From JAJRRH01 sp047638815 (GTDB lineage Bacteria; Bacteroidota; Bacteroidia; Flavobacteriales_D; JABDKJ01), in NCBI GenBank assembly GCA_047638815.1, contig JBLIMR010000009.1:1-64000 (forward strand): DNA of 64,000 nucleotides, given 5' to 3'. A model generated the notes under the pieces. It ran no database searches, was not told the origin of the DNA, and worked only from the letters and a program-made list of their open reading frames with translations. Positions within the stretch are counted from its first letter, which is position 1; each line of letters opens with the position of its first letter. Positions 16,088 through 24,130 of this stretch are shown piece after piece. The position numbers and the translations under genes were made by a program.

Positions 16088-16915
16088 ATGAGATCAATAG
16101 AGGATTTTGTCCGTATACTGGAGTTAAAACGTTATAGTAGAAATACTATTAATAGTTATCAAAGTCATTTAAGGTTGGCCCACGGTTATTTTAATCATCG
16201 TGATTTTAAACAAATTAAGGATAAAGAATTGTTTGCATTTATTTATCACATGGTTAGTATTAAAAAAATCTCTTCTTCATATCAAAGGCAAATTGTTGGG
16301 GCTTTCAAATTGTTTTATAAGGAAATGTATGCTAGATCGATTCCGTTTGAATATTTAAAAATTCAAAGACACGAACAAAAACTACCTGTTGTTATTGGTA
16401 AAGATGAGGTATTACGAATTATTAATGTGCTCGATAATTTGAAACATAAGGCATTAATAGCATTGTTATATGGATCGGGGTTAAGAATTGGGGAACTACT
16501 AGAATTGAAGAAATCGGATATTGATTCTGATAGAATGGCGGTACATGTTAAAGCAGGAAAAGGAAAAAAAGACAGATATACAATACTCTCTAATGCTGCT
16601 CTTGAAATACTAAGGGAATATTACTTAAAGTTTAGACCCAAAGAGTTCTTGTTTGAAGGTCACAAAGGTGGCAAATATTCGTCAGCAAGTGCGGCACAAT
16701 TATTTAAGCGCTCATTGGCAAAGGCAAAAATCGGGAAGCATGCAACGCTTCACACCCTTAGACATAGTTTTGCCACGCACTTATTAGAGGATGGTGTTGG
16801 TGTAGGACATATTCAGAAATTATTGGGCCACAGTAATATTAAAACAACATTAATTTACACCCAAATTGCACAAGATTCTCTTCTACGGATAAAAAGCCCT
16901 CTAGACGTAATCTGA
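16088..16915 (+). CDS. Tyrosine recombinase (integrase, XerC/D-like)
   Basis: The 275-aa protein has a SAM-like N-terminal DNA-binding domain (residues 1-95) and a catalytic domain with R133 (SGLRIGELLEL), a lysine in the KAGKGKKDR beta-hairpin, H222-x2-R225 (HTLRHSFATHLL), H248 (LLGHSN) and nucleophile Y257. It is complete and looks active. It lacks the roughly 20-residue insertion that marks integron IntI enzymes between the second and third catalytic patches. It is divergent from the cassette-like genes to its left. A chromosomal Xer role is less likely because of the cassette context and the decayed second copy. Confidence 0.93.
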   Translation: MRSIEDFVRILELKRYSRNTINSYQSHLRLAHGYFNHRDFKQIKDKELFAFIYHMVSIKKISSSYQRQIVGAFKLFYKEMYARSIPFEYLKIQRHEQKLPVVIGKDEVLRIINVLDNLKHKALIALLYGSGLRIGELLELKKSDIDSDRMAVHVKAGKGKKDRYTILSNAALEILREYYLKFRPKEFLFEGHKGGKYSSASAAQLFKRSLAKAKIGKHATLHTLRHSFATHLLEDGVGVGHIQKLLGHSNIKTTLIYTQIAQDSLLRIKSPLDVI

Positions 16916-16960
16916 ATAATTTATGGCTGTCGAAACAGGAGAGAGCTCAATTTTCCCATA

Positions 16961-16989
16961 AAAAAAGCCAATCCGATGTGGATTGGCTT
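16961..16989. terminator. Bidirectional rho-independent terminator
   Basis: A perfect 10-bp stem, AAGCCAATCC (16965-16974) with GGATTGGCTT (16980-16989), around the loop GATGT. On the minus strand it is followed by a T run, so it ends the tRNA-Arg transcript. From the plus side it can also stop the integrase transcript. Confidence 0.85.
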
Positions 16990-16996
16990 AGAATTG

Positions 16997-17070
16997 TGAC
17001 CTCGTAGGGATTCGAACCCCAATTCTCCTCGGCCGTAACGAGGTGCAGTATCCAGTTATGCTACGAGGCC
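16997..17070 (-). tRNA. tRNA-Arg (anticodon ACG)
   Basis: The minus strand folds into a full cloverleaf of 74 nt. The acceptor is GGCCTCG with CGAGGTC plus discriminator A. The anticodon stem is CCTCG/CGAGG with loop TTACGGC and anticodon ACG (Arg, CGN codons). The T-arm loop is TTCGAAT. CCA is not encoded. A promoter element lies 14 bp upstream and a terminator 8 bp downstream. The integrase gene ends about 80 bp away on the other strand. Confidence 0.93.
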
Positions 17071-17083
17071 AAAATTTGGATTG

Positions 17084-17091
17084 CAAAGATA
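17084..17091 (-). promoter_or_regulatory. Bacteroidetes-type -7 element for tRNA-Arg
   Basis: On the minus strand the sequence reads TATCTTTG, an exact TAnnTTTG match, 13 bp before the first base of the tRNA. Confidence 0.7.
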
Positions 17092-17244
17092 CACGATTTA
17101 TTTTCTTAACACGGGCGTGTAGGTGTAGATTTTTTTAGACAAATAAATTAAGTAACATGCACATGTACAGCTAGTTGCGAATTTCGTGCAGGTAACATTT
17201 TTGCGGATTAGCCGTACAGTAAAGTTGTATGTAAATACCATACT

Positions 17245-17777
17245 ATGATAATTATGAAGAAATTGAATATTTTATTGATCTTAGGGATAGTTATCATCGT
17301 ATGCACAAGTCAAGTTATGGCACAAGTTCATAATGCAGCTGATAGAAATAACATTTCCGTTAAAATTCCGGACAGATTTCAGAAGATAGGGCAAGAAGGA
17401 ATGGGGCATATTTACAAAGATCCAAAGATCAATGCTGTATTTTTCTTTGAGAAAATTGACACTTATGACATTGAAAATTTATTGGGAGATCGAATAAATT
17501 TGGACATGGAGAAATATCTAAGTAACCCTAATTATACTAATATTATAGAATCAAAAATTAATAGCTCGTTAGGAAAAGGACACGTTATTGACTTAGAGAA
17601 AATGGATGATGATGGACAATTATCAGGTAAAAGTCAACGATTAATTCTAATTGATATTAACGGTACGATTTATAGATTTGCTATGATGTATGAAACAGAA
17701 AACCATCTAATTTCATGCTAAACAAAATTATCAATAGTTCAACTCCTTTGTTCATGGAATCTTTTTTCAAAAGCTAG
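17245..17777 (+). pseudogene. Secreted unknown protein, frameshifted at its C-terminus
   Basis: The frame starting at 17245 encodes a signal peptide (KKLNILLILGIVIIVCTSQVMA) and a domain also found in the protein at 19081: IPDRFQKI, YKDPKINAVFFFEKI and DINGTIYRFAMMYETE align with it. It stops at 17721. Continuing in another reading frame gives MLNKIINSSTPLF before a stop at 17775-17777, which matches the paralogue's end (LFNKTLNSAIPIY). A single indel near 17700 therefore removed the last 20 or so residues. Family and function are unknown. Confidence 0.7.
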
Positions 17778-17856
17778 CAAAACTCAACAATTCTCTAATT
17801 TATTGGATGAGCTATCACCTTGATTTTTATCTTCGTAAATCATATTATGAAGAAGC

Positions 17857-18960
17857 ATGGCAGAGTTATTAAAGGACAGATATAACAAGGACTTCTGCAA
17901 TACGTTCACATCAGTAGTCTCGAAGGTAATTGACTCATTTAAAACAGAGAAGTTTTTAAAAAAATATTTTCACATCCGTTTGGATCGAGATGGAGTTAAA
18001 GCAAAGAATGTGGCATACAGCCGAGTGTTTGCATAAAGTACTTCCCAAGAATTTCAAATTTGCTATTTCGACTATGTTGAAAATAGTTGAAGTATTAAAA
18101 GAACGAAAATTGCATAGTCTGGGCTTGGAATTAATGTTCATTCCGCATTACTATGAGAAGTATGGAATCGATGCATTTGAAATTTCCTTTGACGCATTCG
18201 ATAAAATCACTCCACTTACAAGCTTCGAATTTGCTGTAAGACCCTTTATTATAAAATAACTAGCGTAGTCAATTGCTGCGATGCTCGATTGGTCGAAGCA
18301 TGATACTGAACATGTCAGAAGATTGGCTACAGAGGTTGTCGACCTAGGTTGCCGTGGTCCATCGCATTGCCTGAGTTTAAAAAGAATCCGAGTTCAATAA
18401 TGCCAATTTTATGGAATCTCAAGAGCGATCCAGCGGAGTACGTAAGACTTAGTGTGGCCAACAACTTGAACGATATCGCCAAGGACAATCCTCACATAGT
18501 AATTGATATTTTCCAGCAAAGGAAAGACACTTCAAAAGAAACGGTTGCTCTGATCAAGTATGGGGCTAGAACCCCGCTAAAAGCAGGGAATAAGGAGATT
18601 CTTGAAATATTTGGTTATAATCCGAAAGATGTAGATTTAAAGGATCTTATGGTGCAGACGAAAACGGTGCATTTAGGAGGAGATTTAACCTTTAGTGCTG
18701 TTCTAACAAATCAATCAAGGACAGAAAAAATAGTTCGATTGGAGTACGCCATTTATTTCATGCGAAAGAGGGGGTGATTATGGCAAAAAGGCATTCAAAA
18801 TATCTGAAAAATTATAGACACCCAACAAGGAGGTGAAAGTTTCTAAATCACATATTTTCAGGCATATAAGCACTAGAGGTACTATCCTATAAATCATTGT
18901 GTTACGCTCATATCAAACGGAAAATAATCTAACAAGTTAGCATTCCAGGTGATAGCGTAG
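17857..18960 (+). pseudogene. DNA alkylation repair protein (HEAT-repeat type), inactivated
   Basis: Pieces in successive frames rebuild one HEAT-repeat DNA alkylation repair protein (AlkC/AlkD-like, COG4335). It starts MAELLKDRYNKDFCNTF (17857). Then, after a frameshift in an A run near 17960, come ELKQRMWHTAECLHKVLP and SFEFAVRPFIIK (to 18259), then MLDWSKH and VRRLATE. A third piece runs from 18349 to 18777 (PWSIALPEFKKNP and EYVRLSVANNLNDIAKDNP), and FKISEK and LISNGK remain near the end. Several frameshifts and stops make it clearly non-functional. Confidence 0.85.
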
Positions 18961-19080
18961 TATGTCGGTTAGTGCTATTTAGGTTTCAGGAAATCCAATA
19001 AAAACATCAACTACAATCTTAATTAGGAATAGCGTAACATCTTCTGTTTTAGCCCGTATAAATATATATTAAGCTACGAC

Positions 19081-19596
19081 ATGAAGAGAATATTACAAAC
19101 GAGGATCCTAATACTGGCAATGAGCTTTGCTATCATTGGGAGCGGATTCGCACAGAAGAGAATTGAAAGTTCGGCCATCAACATGGAATTTCTTATCCCG
19201 AATAGGTTTATGAAAATTTCTGAGGACAAGAAGTCAACCATTTATCAAGACAATAAAACAAAGGCCATTCTTTCAATGGAGAAGTTAGGGTTTTCTGATT
19301 TTGAGACAGAAATACTTCTTCAAGTAGAAATGGATTTTAATGACATCATGTCTGATGACAATAACATTGATGTAGAAGAATCATCGCAACTATTCAGGAT
19401 TTCAAGTGGTTACATCATAGATTGGAAGACCAAGGAAAGAACACGATACAGAGATAATGATACGAATAGACAGGCGCTAATGCAGTTGAATGGAACGTTA
19501 TATCGATTCACCATCTCATATCCACTGGAGAAGAGAAGGCCAGTATTGTCTCTATTCAACAAAACATTAAACTCAGCGATACCTATTTACGAGTAA
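19081..19596 (+). CDS. Secreted unknown protein, intact paralogue of the one at 17245
   Basis: The 171-aa product has a signal peptide (MKRILQTRILILAMSFAIIG, cleaved after GSGFAQ) and a small mixed domain. Shared landmarks with the protein at 17245 are IPNRFMKISED, IYQDNKTKAILSMEKL, LNGTLYRFTISY and the terminal LFNKTLNSAIPIY. No family name can be given. The pair flanks a decayed alkylation-repair gene, which suggests a local duplication around it. Confidence 0.75.
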   Translation: MKRILQTRILILAMSFAIIGSGFAQKRIESSAINMEFLIPNRFMKISEDKKSTIYQDNKTKAILSMEKLGFSDFETEILLQVEMDFNDIMSDDNNIDVEESSQLFRISSGYIIDWKTKERTRYRDNDTNRQALMQLNGTLYRFTISYPLEKRRPVLSLFNKTLNSAIPIYE

Positions 19597-19742
19597 TTGT
19601 GTTCATAAACCATCAATTTTCTGCCTTTTCAAGTGAATGACCAATGGATTATCCTATCGAGGGATAGATATTGACACAATAGTGCTTGTAAATAGAATAT
19701 ATTCTGATCCTAATAAATCAAGCGGTGTATGAAGAAATGTAC

Positions 19743-19750
19743 TATTTTTG
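19743..19750 (+). promoter_or_regulatory. Bacteroidetes-type -7 element for ferredoxin copy 2
   Basis: TATTTTTG, an exact TAnnTTTG match, lies 21 bp before the ATG at 19772, giving a very short leader. It also argues against the longer frame starting at 19748, which would begin inside the promoter. Confidence 0.6.
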
Positions 19751-19771
19751 CACTTTAATTACTTTGTAGCA

Positions 19772-20122
19772 ATGGCAATAAAAATTACTGAAGAATGTAT
19801 CAATTGCGATGCATGTGTTTCTGAATGTCCCAATAACGCAATATATGAGCCTGACCAGGATTGGGCTTATGCGGATGAGACATCCTTGAATGGTATGGTA
19901 AACATGTTGAATGGAGCTGTCGTTGATGCCGATGCTAGGAACAAACCCAAGTCCGAAGAATTCTACTTTATTGTAACCGATAAGTGTACGGAATGTAAGG
20001 GCTTTCATGACGAGCCACAATGTGCTGCTGTCTGTCCTGTTGACTGTTGCGTTCCCGATGAAGATAATGAAGAGACAGAGGAGTACTTATTAAAGAAAAA
20101 ATCTTGGCTTCATGATGAGTAA
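19772..20122 (+). CDS. Two-cluster [4Fe-4S] ferredoxin, copy 2
   Basis: The start at 19772 (MAIKITEECINCDACV) gives 116 aa, exactly the length of copy 1 at 6865, and aligns with it from the first residue. Cysteine sets: CINCDACVSECP and CTECKGFHDEPQCAAVCPVDCC. The middle segment differs and is more acidic. Unlike copy 1 it stands alone behind its own promoter. It is a low-potential electron carrier of the cytoplasm; its partner is unknown. Confidence 0.94.
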   Translation: MAIKITEECINCDACVSECPNNAIYEPDQDWAYADETSLNGMVNMLNGAVVDADARNKPKSEEFYFIVTDKCTECKGFHDEPQCAAVCPVDCCVPDEDNEETEEYLLKKKSWLHDE

Positions 20123-20240
20123 ACTGAGTTAAAGGTTGATTCGTTTTTCTTTGTTGAAAATTACATTAAAAAATAATTCCACAATCTTAGAGCACTTTAT
20201 TTATAAGGTTAATATTGTAGTATAACATCAACTATACAAT

Positions 20241-21224
20241 ATGCCTAAAGCATTTAATGCTCCTTTAGCTTTTTTACAAAGTGCTAAAATCTCTAATTTT
20301 TTTCTCTCAATATTTTTTTCCATATCACTTTTTTCGTTTAGTGCGAATAGTCTTATTACAAACGGGTCAGGTCTTAAAGATGTAGAAGGTTTATTGAAAT
20401 TTCAAAAGGCGGCAGATGAACTTCAGGAAAGTTATGCGAGAGCATTGCAGAAATATGAAGTGGCTTTGATGAATAATTTTGAAAAAGTAAAATCAAACGA
20501 GACTGGTCTAACTTTACCAAACAATAAGTGTGCAGTAGCTTATCACTACGGAGCGGATAAAGAAAACATTGAGCAGTTAGAGAGATTATATTCGAGTTAT
20601 GGCGCTTCGAACGAGATGCAACAATCCATTGTGGCGGATGTCAAATCCTGTCAAAGGGAAATCAAGAAATTGAATATGTTTACAAAGGCATATGCTGATT
20701 ATGTGAACAGTCAAAGATATTTACAGGATGAGGGAAAGGGCAACGGCCAACTGATGATTGGTAAAGTGAGTGAAATTATGGATGGACTCAAATTGGATCT
20801 CCGGACGCTGGATTTGGCCCTCGATAAAATGAAATATGATACTGAGGAAGTATACTTGGCAGATCATCCATTAAAGATTATGTTGGTGCCTATGGTGCAA
20901 GACATGGCATTCTTATCGCAAATAATGGTCGACAGCCGTAACTCAGGAAACCATTCTCAAACATTGGATGATATTAGCAGTAAAAGAATTGAACTAGCGA
21001 TGACGAAAGAGAAGAGAAACCGAGAGGTTGAATATCTATTGAAAGGTTCTGAGAAGTTGAAAATGTATAATAATTTCTATCAGAAATATAATGCCATTCT
21101 AACACAAACTGAATTGAGAATCAAGGATGGCGCATCAGATAATGGAGCTATTGGAAATGAAGGATTGAAGCAACTAAATTTATCCTTTGAAAACTTGAAA
21201 GGCCTTTTCACCGCTTCGAACTAG
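20241..21224 (+). CDS. Unknown helical protein with N-terminal signal or anchor (327 aa)
   Basis: I do not recognise a family. The N-terminus has a hydrophobic stretch (ISNFFLSIFFSISLFSFSANS) that could be a signal peptide or membrane anchor. The remainder is rich in Lys, Glu and Leu and predicted by eye to be mostly helical, with coiled-coil-like parts (LKFQKAADELQESYARALQK, then IKKLNMFTKAYADYV). It ends 15 bp before the Cys-cluster protein gene, so the two are likely co-transcribed. Confidence 0.7.
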   Translation: MPKAFNAPLAFLQSAKISNFFLSIFFSISLFSFSANSLITNGSGLKDVEGLLKFQKAADELQESYARALQKYEVALMNNFEKVKSNETGLTLPNNKCAVAYHYGADKENIEQLERLYSSYGASNEMQQSIVADVKSCQREIKKLNMFTKAYADYVNSQRYLQDEGKGNGQLMIGKVSEIMDGLKLDLRTLDLALDKMKYDTEEVYLADHPLKIMLVPMVQDMAFLSQIMVDSRNSGNHSQTLDDISSKRIELAMTKEKRNREVEYLLKGSEKLKMYNNFYQKYNAILTQTELRIKDGASDNGAIGNEGLKQLNLSFENLKGLFTASN

Positions 21225-21239
21225 ATTCCCCCTTTATAT

Positions 21240-21773
21240 ATGGATGAAATACTTGATGATCTAGAAAATCAAGCAGCTAAGAAAAAGAAAGAGAATCACA
21301 GATTCTTTGAGCGACTAAAAAAAAAACCACCGAAAGATCTTGACGATGTAACCTATGAGTTGCATGAAAAAGAATTTGAAAACATCAGTTGCCTTAACTG
21401 TGCCAATTGTTGTAAAACAACGGGCCCCTTATTTACCCAAAAAGATATCGATAGAATTTCACAGCACTTGAAAATGAGCCCTGGAGATTTTGTATCCAAG
21501 TATTTAAGAATAGATGAGGACAATGATTATGTGCTGCAAACGGTTCCATGTTCTTTTTTACTGGACAACAATGAGTGCAGCATATATGATATCAGACCGA
21601 AAGCTTGTCGAGAATTCCCACATACGGATAGGAAGAAGTTTAGCCAATTATTGAATTTAACATTAATCAATACTGCCGTATGTCCTGCTGTTTATAACAT
21701 TGTGGAAGAATTGAAATCGCACTACAAGAAGCCAGAGAGAACGGATAAATTTGGCAGAAAGAGGACTTATTAA
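21240..21773 (+). CDS. YkgJ-family cysteine-cluster protein
   Basis: The 177-aa cytosolic protein has the metal or Fe-S-binding cysteine pattern of the YkgJ/CxxCxxCC family: C51, C54, C57 and C58 in CLNCANCCKTTGP, then CSFLLDNNECSIYDIRPKAC and EFPH. Such proteins are thought to bind a zinc or Fe-S centre; the reaction is not known. The first 30 residues form a charged helical extension. Confidence 0.88.
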   Translation: MDEILDDLENQAAKKKKENHRFFERLKKKPPKDLDDVTYELHEKEFENISCLNCANCCKTTGPLFTQKDIDRISQHLKMSPGDFVSKYLRIDEDNDYVLQTVPCSFLLDNNECSIYDIRPKACREFPHTDRKKFSQLLNLTLINTAVCPAVYNIVEELKSHYKKPERTDKFGRKRTY

Positions 21774-21842
21774 TACTTTTCAACAGACCAAATATTCTCC
21801 TTTATTTTGGCTTATTTTGAATTGTCTAATTGAAACAATCAA

Positions 21843-22718
21843 ATGAATACAGAGGCCTTTATTACCAAGGAAGTAACGAGCATTGAGAATCTCGAAAAAA
21901 TTGCAAGTCAAGTCAGAAGAGATGTCTTGAGAATGGTGCATGCGGTTTCATCTGGTCATCCAGGTGGATCACTTGGATGTGCAGATTTAGGAGTCGCTTT
22001 ATACTTCAAAATAATGGAACATCATTCCAAGTCGTTTACGATGGATGGTGTTAATGAAGATATGTTCTTCCTATCGAACGGCCATATCTCTCCGATGTGG
22101 TATAGCGTATTGGCAAGATCGGGTTACTTTGAAGTTTCAGAGTTGGCCACATTCCGAAAAATTAATTCAAGACTGCAAGGTCATCCTGCAACTGAAGAAG
22201 GACTGGAGGGTATAAGAATCGCTTCTGGTTCATTGGGTCAAGGATTATCTGTATCTCTTGGCGCTGCAATGACAAAGAAGATGAATGAAGATAATCATAC
22301 CGTCTATTGTTTGATGGGTGATGGTGAACTTCAAGAAGGTCAGGTGTGGGAAGCAGCAATGTTTGCAGCCCATAATAAAATTGATAATGTGATTGCCTTG
22401 GTAGATCTCAATGGTAGACAGATTGACGGAGACGTAGATCAAGTGCTAAGTTTAGGAGACCTTGAAGGCAAATGGAAAGCATTTGGCTGGGAGACACATA
22501 CAGTGGATGGTAACAACATGGCCGAATTAATAGAAAAGATTGAGGAGGTCAAAGGACACCTAGGTGCTGGAAAGCCTCAAATGATTCTCATGCGAACTGA
22601 AATGGGTTATGGTGTTGACTTCATGATGGGGACACACAAATGGCATGGTGTTGCACCAAACGATGATCAATTGACCAACGCTTTATCGCAATTAGAGGAG
22701 ACTATGGGTGATTACTAG
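21843..22718 (+). CDS. Transketolase, N-terminal subunit
   Basis: This is the ThDP-pyrophosphate-binding half of a split transketolase, 291 aa. Landmarks are SSGHPGGSLGCADLGVALY, NGHISPMWYSVLA, GSLGQGLSVSLGAA and the ThDP motif GDGELQEGQVWEA...DLNGRQIDG. The enzyme moves two-carbon ketol units in the pentose phosphate pathway. The other half is at 24131, separated by a VWA-protein gene on the same strand. Confidence 0.95.
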   Translation: MNTEAFITKEVTSIENLEKIASQVRRDVLRMVHAVSSGHPGGSLGCADLGVALYFKIMEHHSKSFTMDGVNEDMFFLSNGHISPMWYSVLARSGYFEVSELATFRKINSRLQGHPATEEGLEGIRIASGSLGQGLSVSLGAAMTKKMNEDNHTVYCLMGDGELQEGQVWEAAMFAAHNKIDNVIALVDLNGRQIDGDVDQVLSLGDLEGKWKAFGWETHTVDGNNMAELIEKIEEVKGHLGAGKPQMILMRTEMGYGVDFMMGTHKWHGVAPNDDQLTNALSQLEETMGDY

Positions 22719-22741
22719 AATCATCCTTTATCTATTGGATT

Positions 22742-24109
22742 ATGAAAAGTAATTTATTTTCTGTTTTCTTTATTTTTTTATTTTCCTTCCTGTCGCTAAG
22801 TTTTTATGCGCAGGAAAAAACAAGAATCTTATTTGTCTTCGATGCTTCCAATAGCATGAATGGACAATGGCATAACAGTCCAAAAATAAAGCTTGCTGTA
22901 AAATTACTCAATGAGTCCATTGAGAAACTCCGAGGTATTGATGATCTTGAATTGGCATTGCGCGTCTATGGACATCAAACAACAATAAGTACCGGTAATC
23001 AAGATTGTGATGATACTGAATTGGTAGTCCCTTTTGGTAAGTATCGACACAGAGAGATAAAGGATGCCTTATTGGGAATTACGCCAAGAGGCACGACACC
23101 TATTGCGCGTTCTTTGGAAAAGTCAGCTGGTGATTTTGGAGATGAAACTGATTGTAACAATGTTATTATTCTAATTACCGATGGGGTAGAGGCTTGTGAT
23201 GAAGATCCTTGTGCTGTGTCTCGAGCGCTGCAAGAAAAAAACATAACGCTGAAACCATTTATCATTGGTATAGGCATTGAGAAAGAAATAAAATTTGACT
23301 TGGAGTGCATTGGTAATTTTTTTGATGTTAGCAATAAAGAGTCTTTTAAAACCATCTTAGATGTTGTCATTCATCAAGCCATTAACAATACTACAGTGCA
23401 GGTTAACCTAATGGATGATAATGACAGTCCAACAGAAACGAATATTCCAATAAGTTTCTATGATCAAAATTCGGGAGAACTGAAGTATGATTTCATTCAT
23501 ACTTTAAACCGTGGTGGATACCCTGACACCTTGCCAATAGATCCGATTTTCACTTATGATTTGTATGTGCATTCCATTCCGTCAGTGGCTAAAAAATCAG
23601 TTCATATAGTTGCTGGGAGACATAATACTATTGAGGTGGACTGTGGGCAAGGAACATTGAAATTACAAATAGATAAGAACAGCGCCTACGATGATTTAAA
23701 GTGCTTGGTCAAGCGAAGAAATAATCATGAAATCCTTCACGTCCAAGATTTCAATACTTCGGAAGATTATCTAACCGGTAATTATGATATTGAGATTTTA
23801 ACCCTACCGAGAATAATAATTGAAGATGTTACGATCAATCAATCGGAGGTAAACGAAATTGTCATTCCCCAGCCGGGCGCATTATCTTTGAGATTACAAT
23901 CTCCTGGTTATGCAAGTATTTTCAGCAAGTCTGGTGATCAATATGAGTTGGTAACAAGGGTGAATGATCGCACGCAAAACGAGAGAGTAATATTACAACC
24001 GGGAATTTATAAATTGGTTTTCAGATCAAAGAATGCACGCGAAGCAATTTATACGGAAAAAAAAGAATTTGAAATAGTCTCAGGACAATCATATAGCCTA
24101 GAATTTTAA
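22742..24109 (+). CDS. Secreted von Willebrand factor A domain protein
   Basis: The 455-aa protein has a signal peptide (FSLSFYAQ end) and a VWA domain from about residue 27 to 215 with an intact metal-ion-dependent adhesion site: DASNS (D34, S36, S38), a threonine in PRGTTPIARSL and ITDGVEACDEDPC. The C-terminal half contains beta-sandwich-like repeats without clear family. It lies 23 bp after one transketolase half and 21 bp before the other, an odd insertion in a metabolic gene pair. Confidence 0.88.
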   Translation: MKSNLFSVFFIFLFSFLSLSFYAQEKTRILFVFDASNSMNGQWHNSPKIKLAVKLLNESIEKLRGIDDLELALRVYGHQTTISTGNQDCDDTELVVPFGKYRHREIKDALLGITPRGTTPIARSLEKSAGDFGDETDCNNVIILITDGVEACDEDPCAVSRALQEKNITLKPFIIGIGIEKEIKFDLECIGNFFDVSNKESFKTILDVVIHQAINNTTVQVNLMDDNDSPTETNIPISFYDQNSGELKYDFIHTLNRGGYPDTLPIDPIFTYDLYVHSIPSVAKKSVHIVAGRHNTIEVDCGQGTLKLQIDKNSAYDDLKCLVKRRNNHEILHVQDFNTSEDYLTGNYDIEILTLPRIIIEDVTINQSEVNEIVIPQPGALSLRLQSPGYASIFSKSGDQYELVTRVNDRTQNERVILQPGIYKLVFRSKNAREAIYTEKKEFEIVSGQSYSLEF

Positions 24110-24130
24110 TAATAAGCACAGAACAACATT

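Noticed and set aside
16088..17070. Integrase beside tRNA-Arg as a phage or genomic-island junction
   Set aside because: No duplicated tRNA 3' end was found elsewhere in the window and no phage genes are present; the cassette arrangement on the other side fits better.
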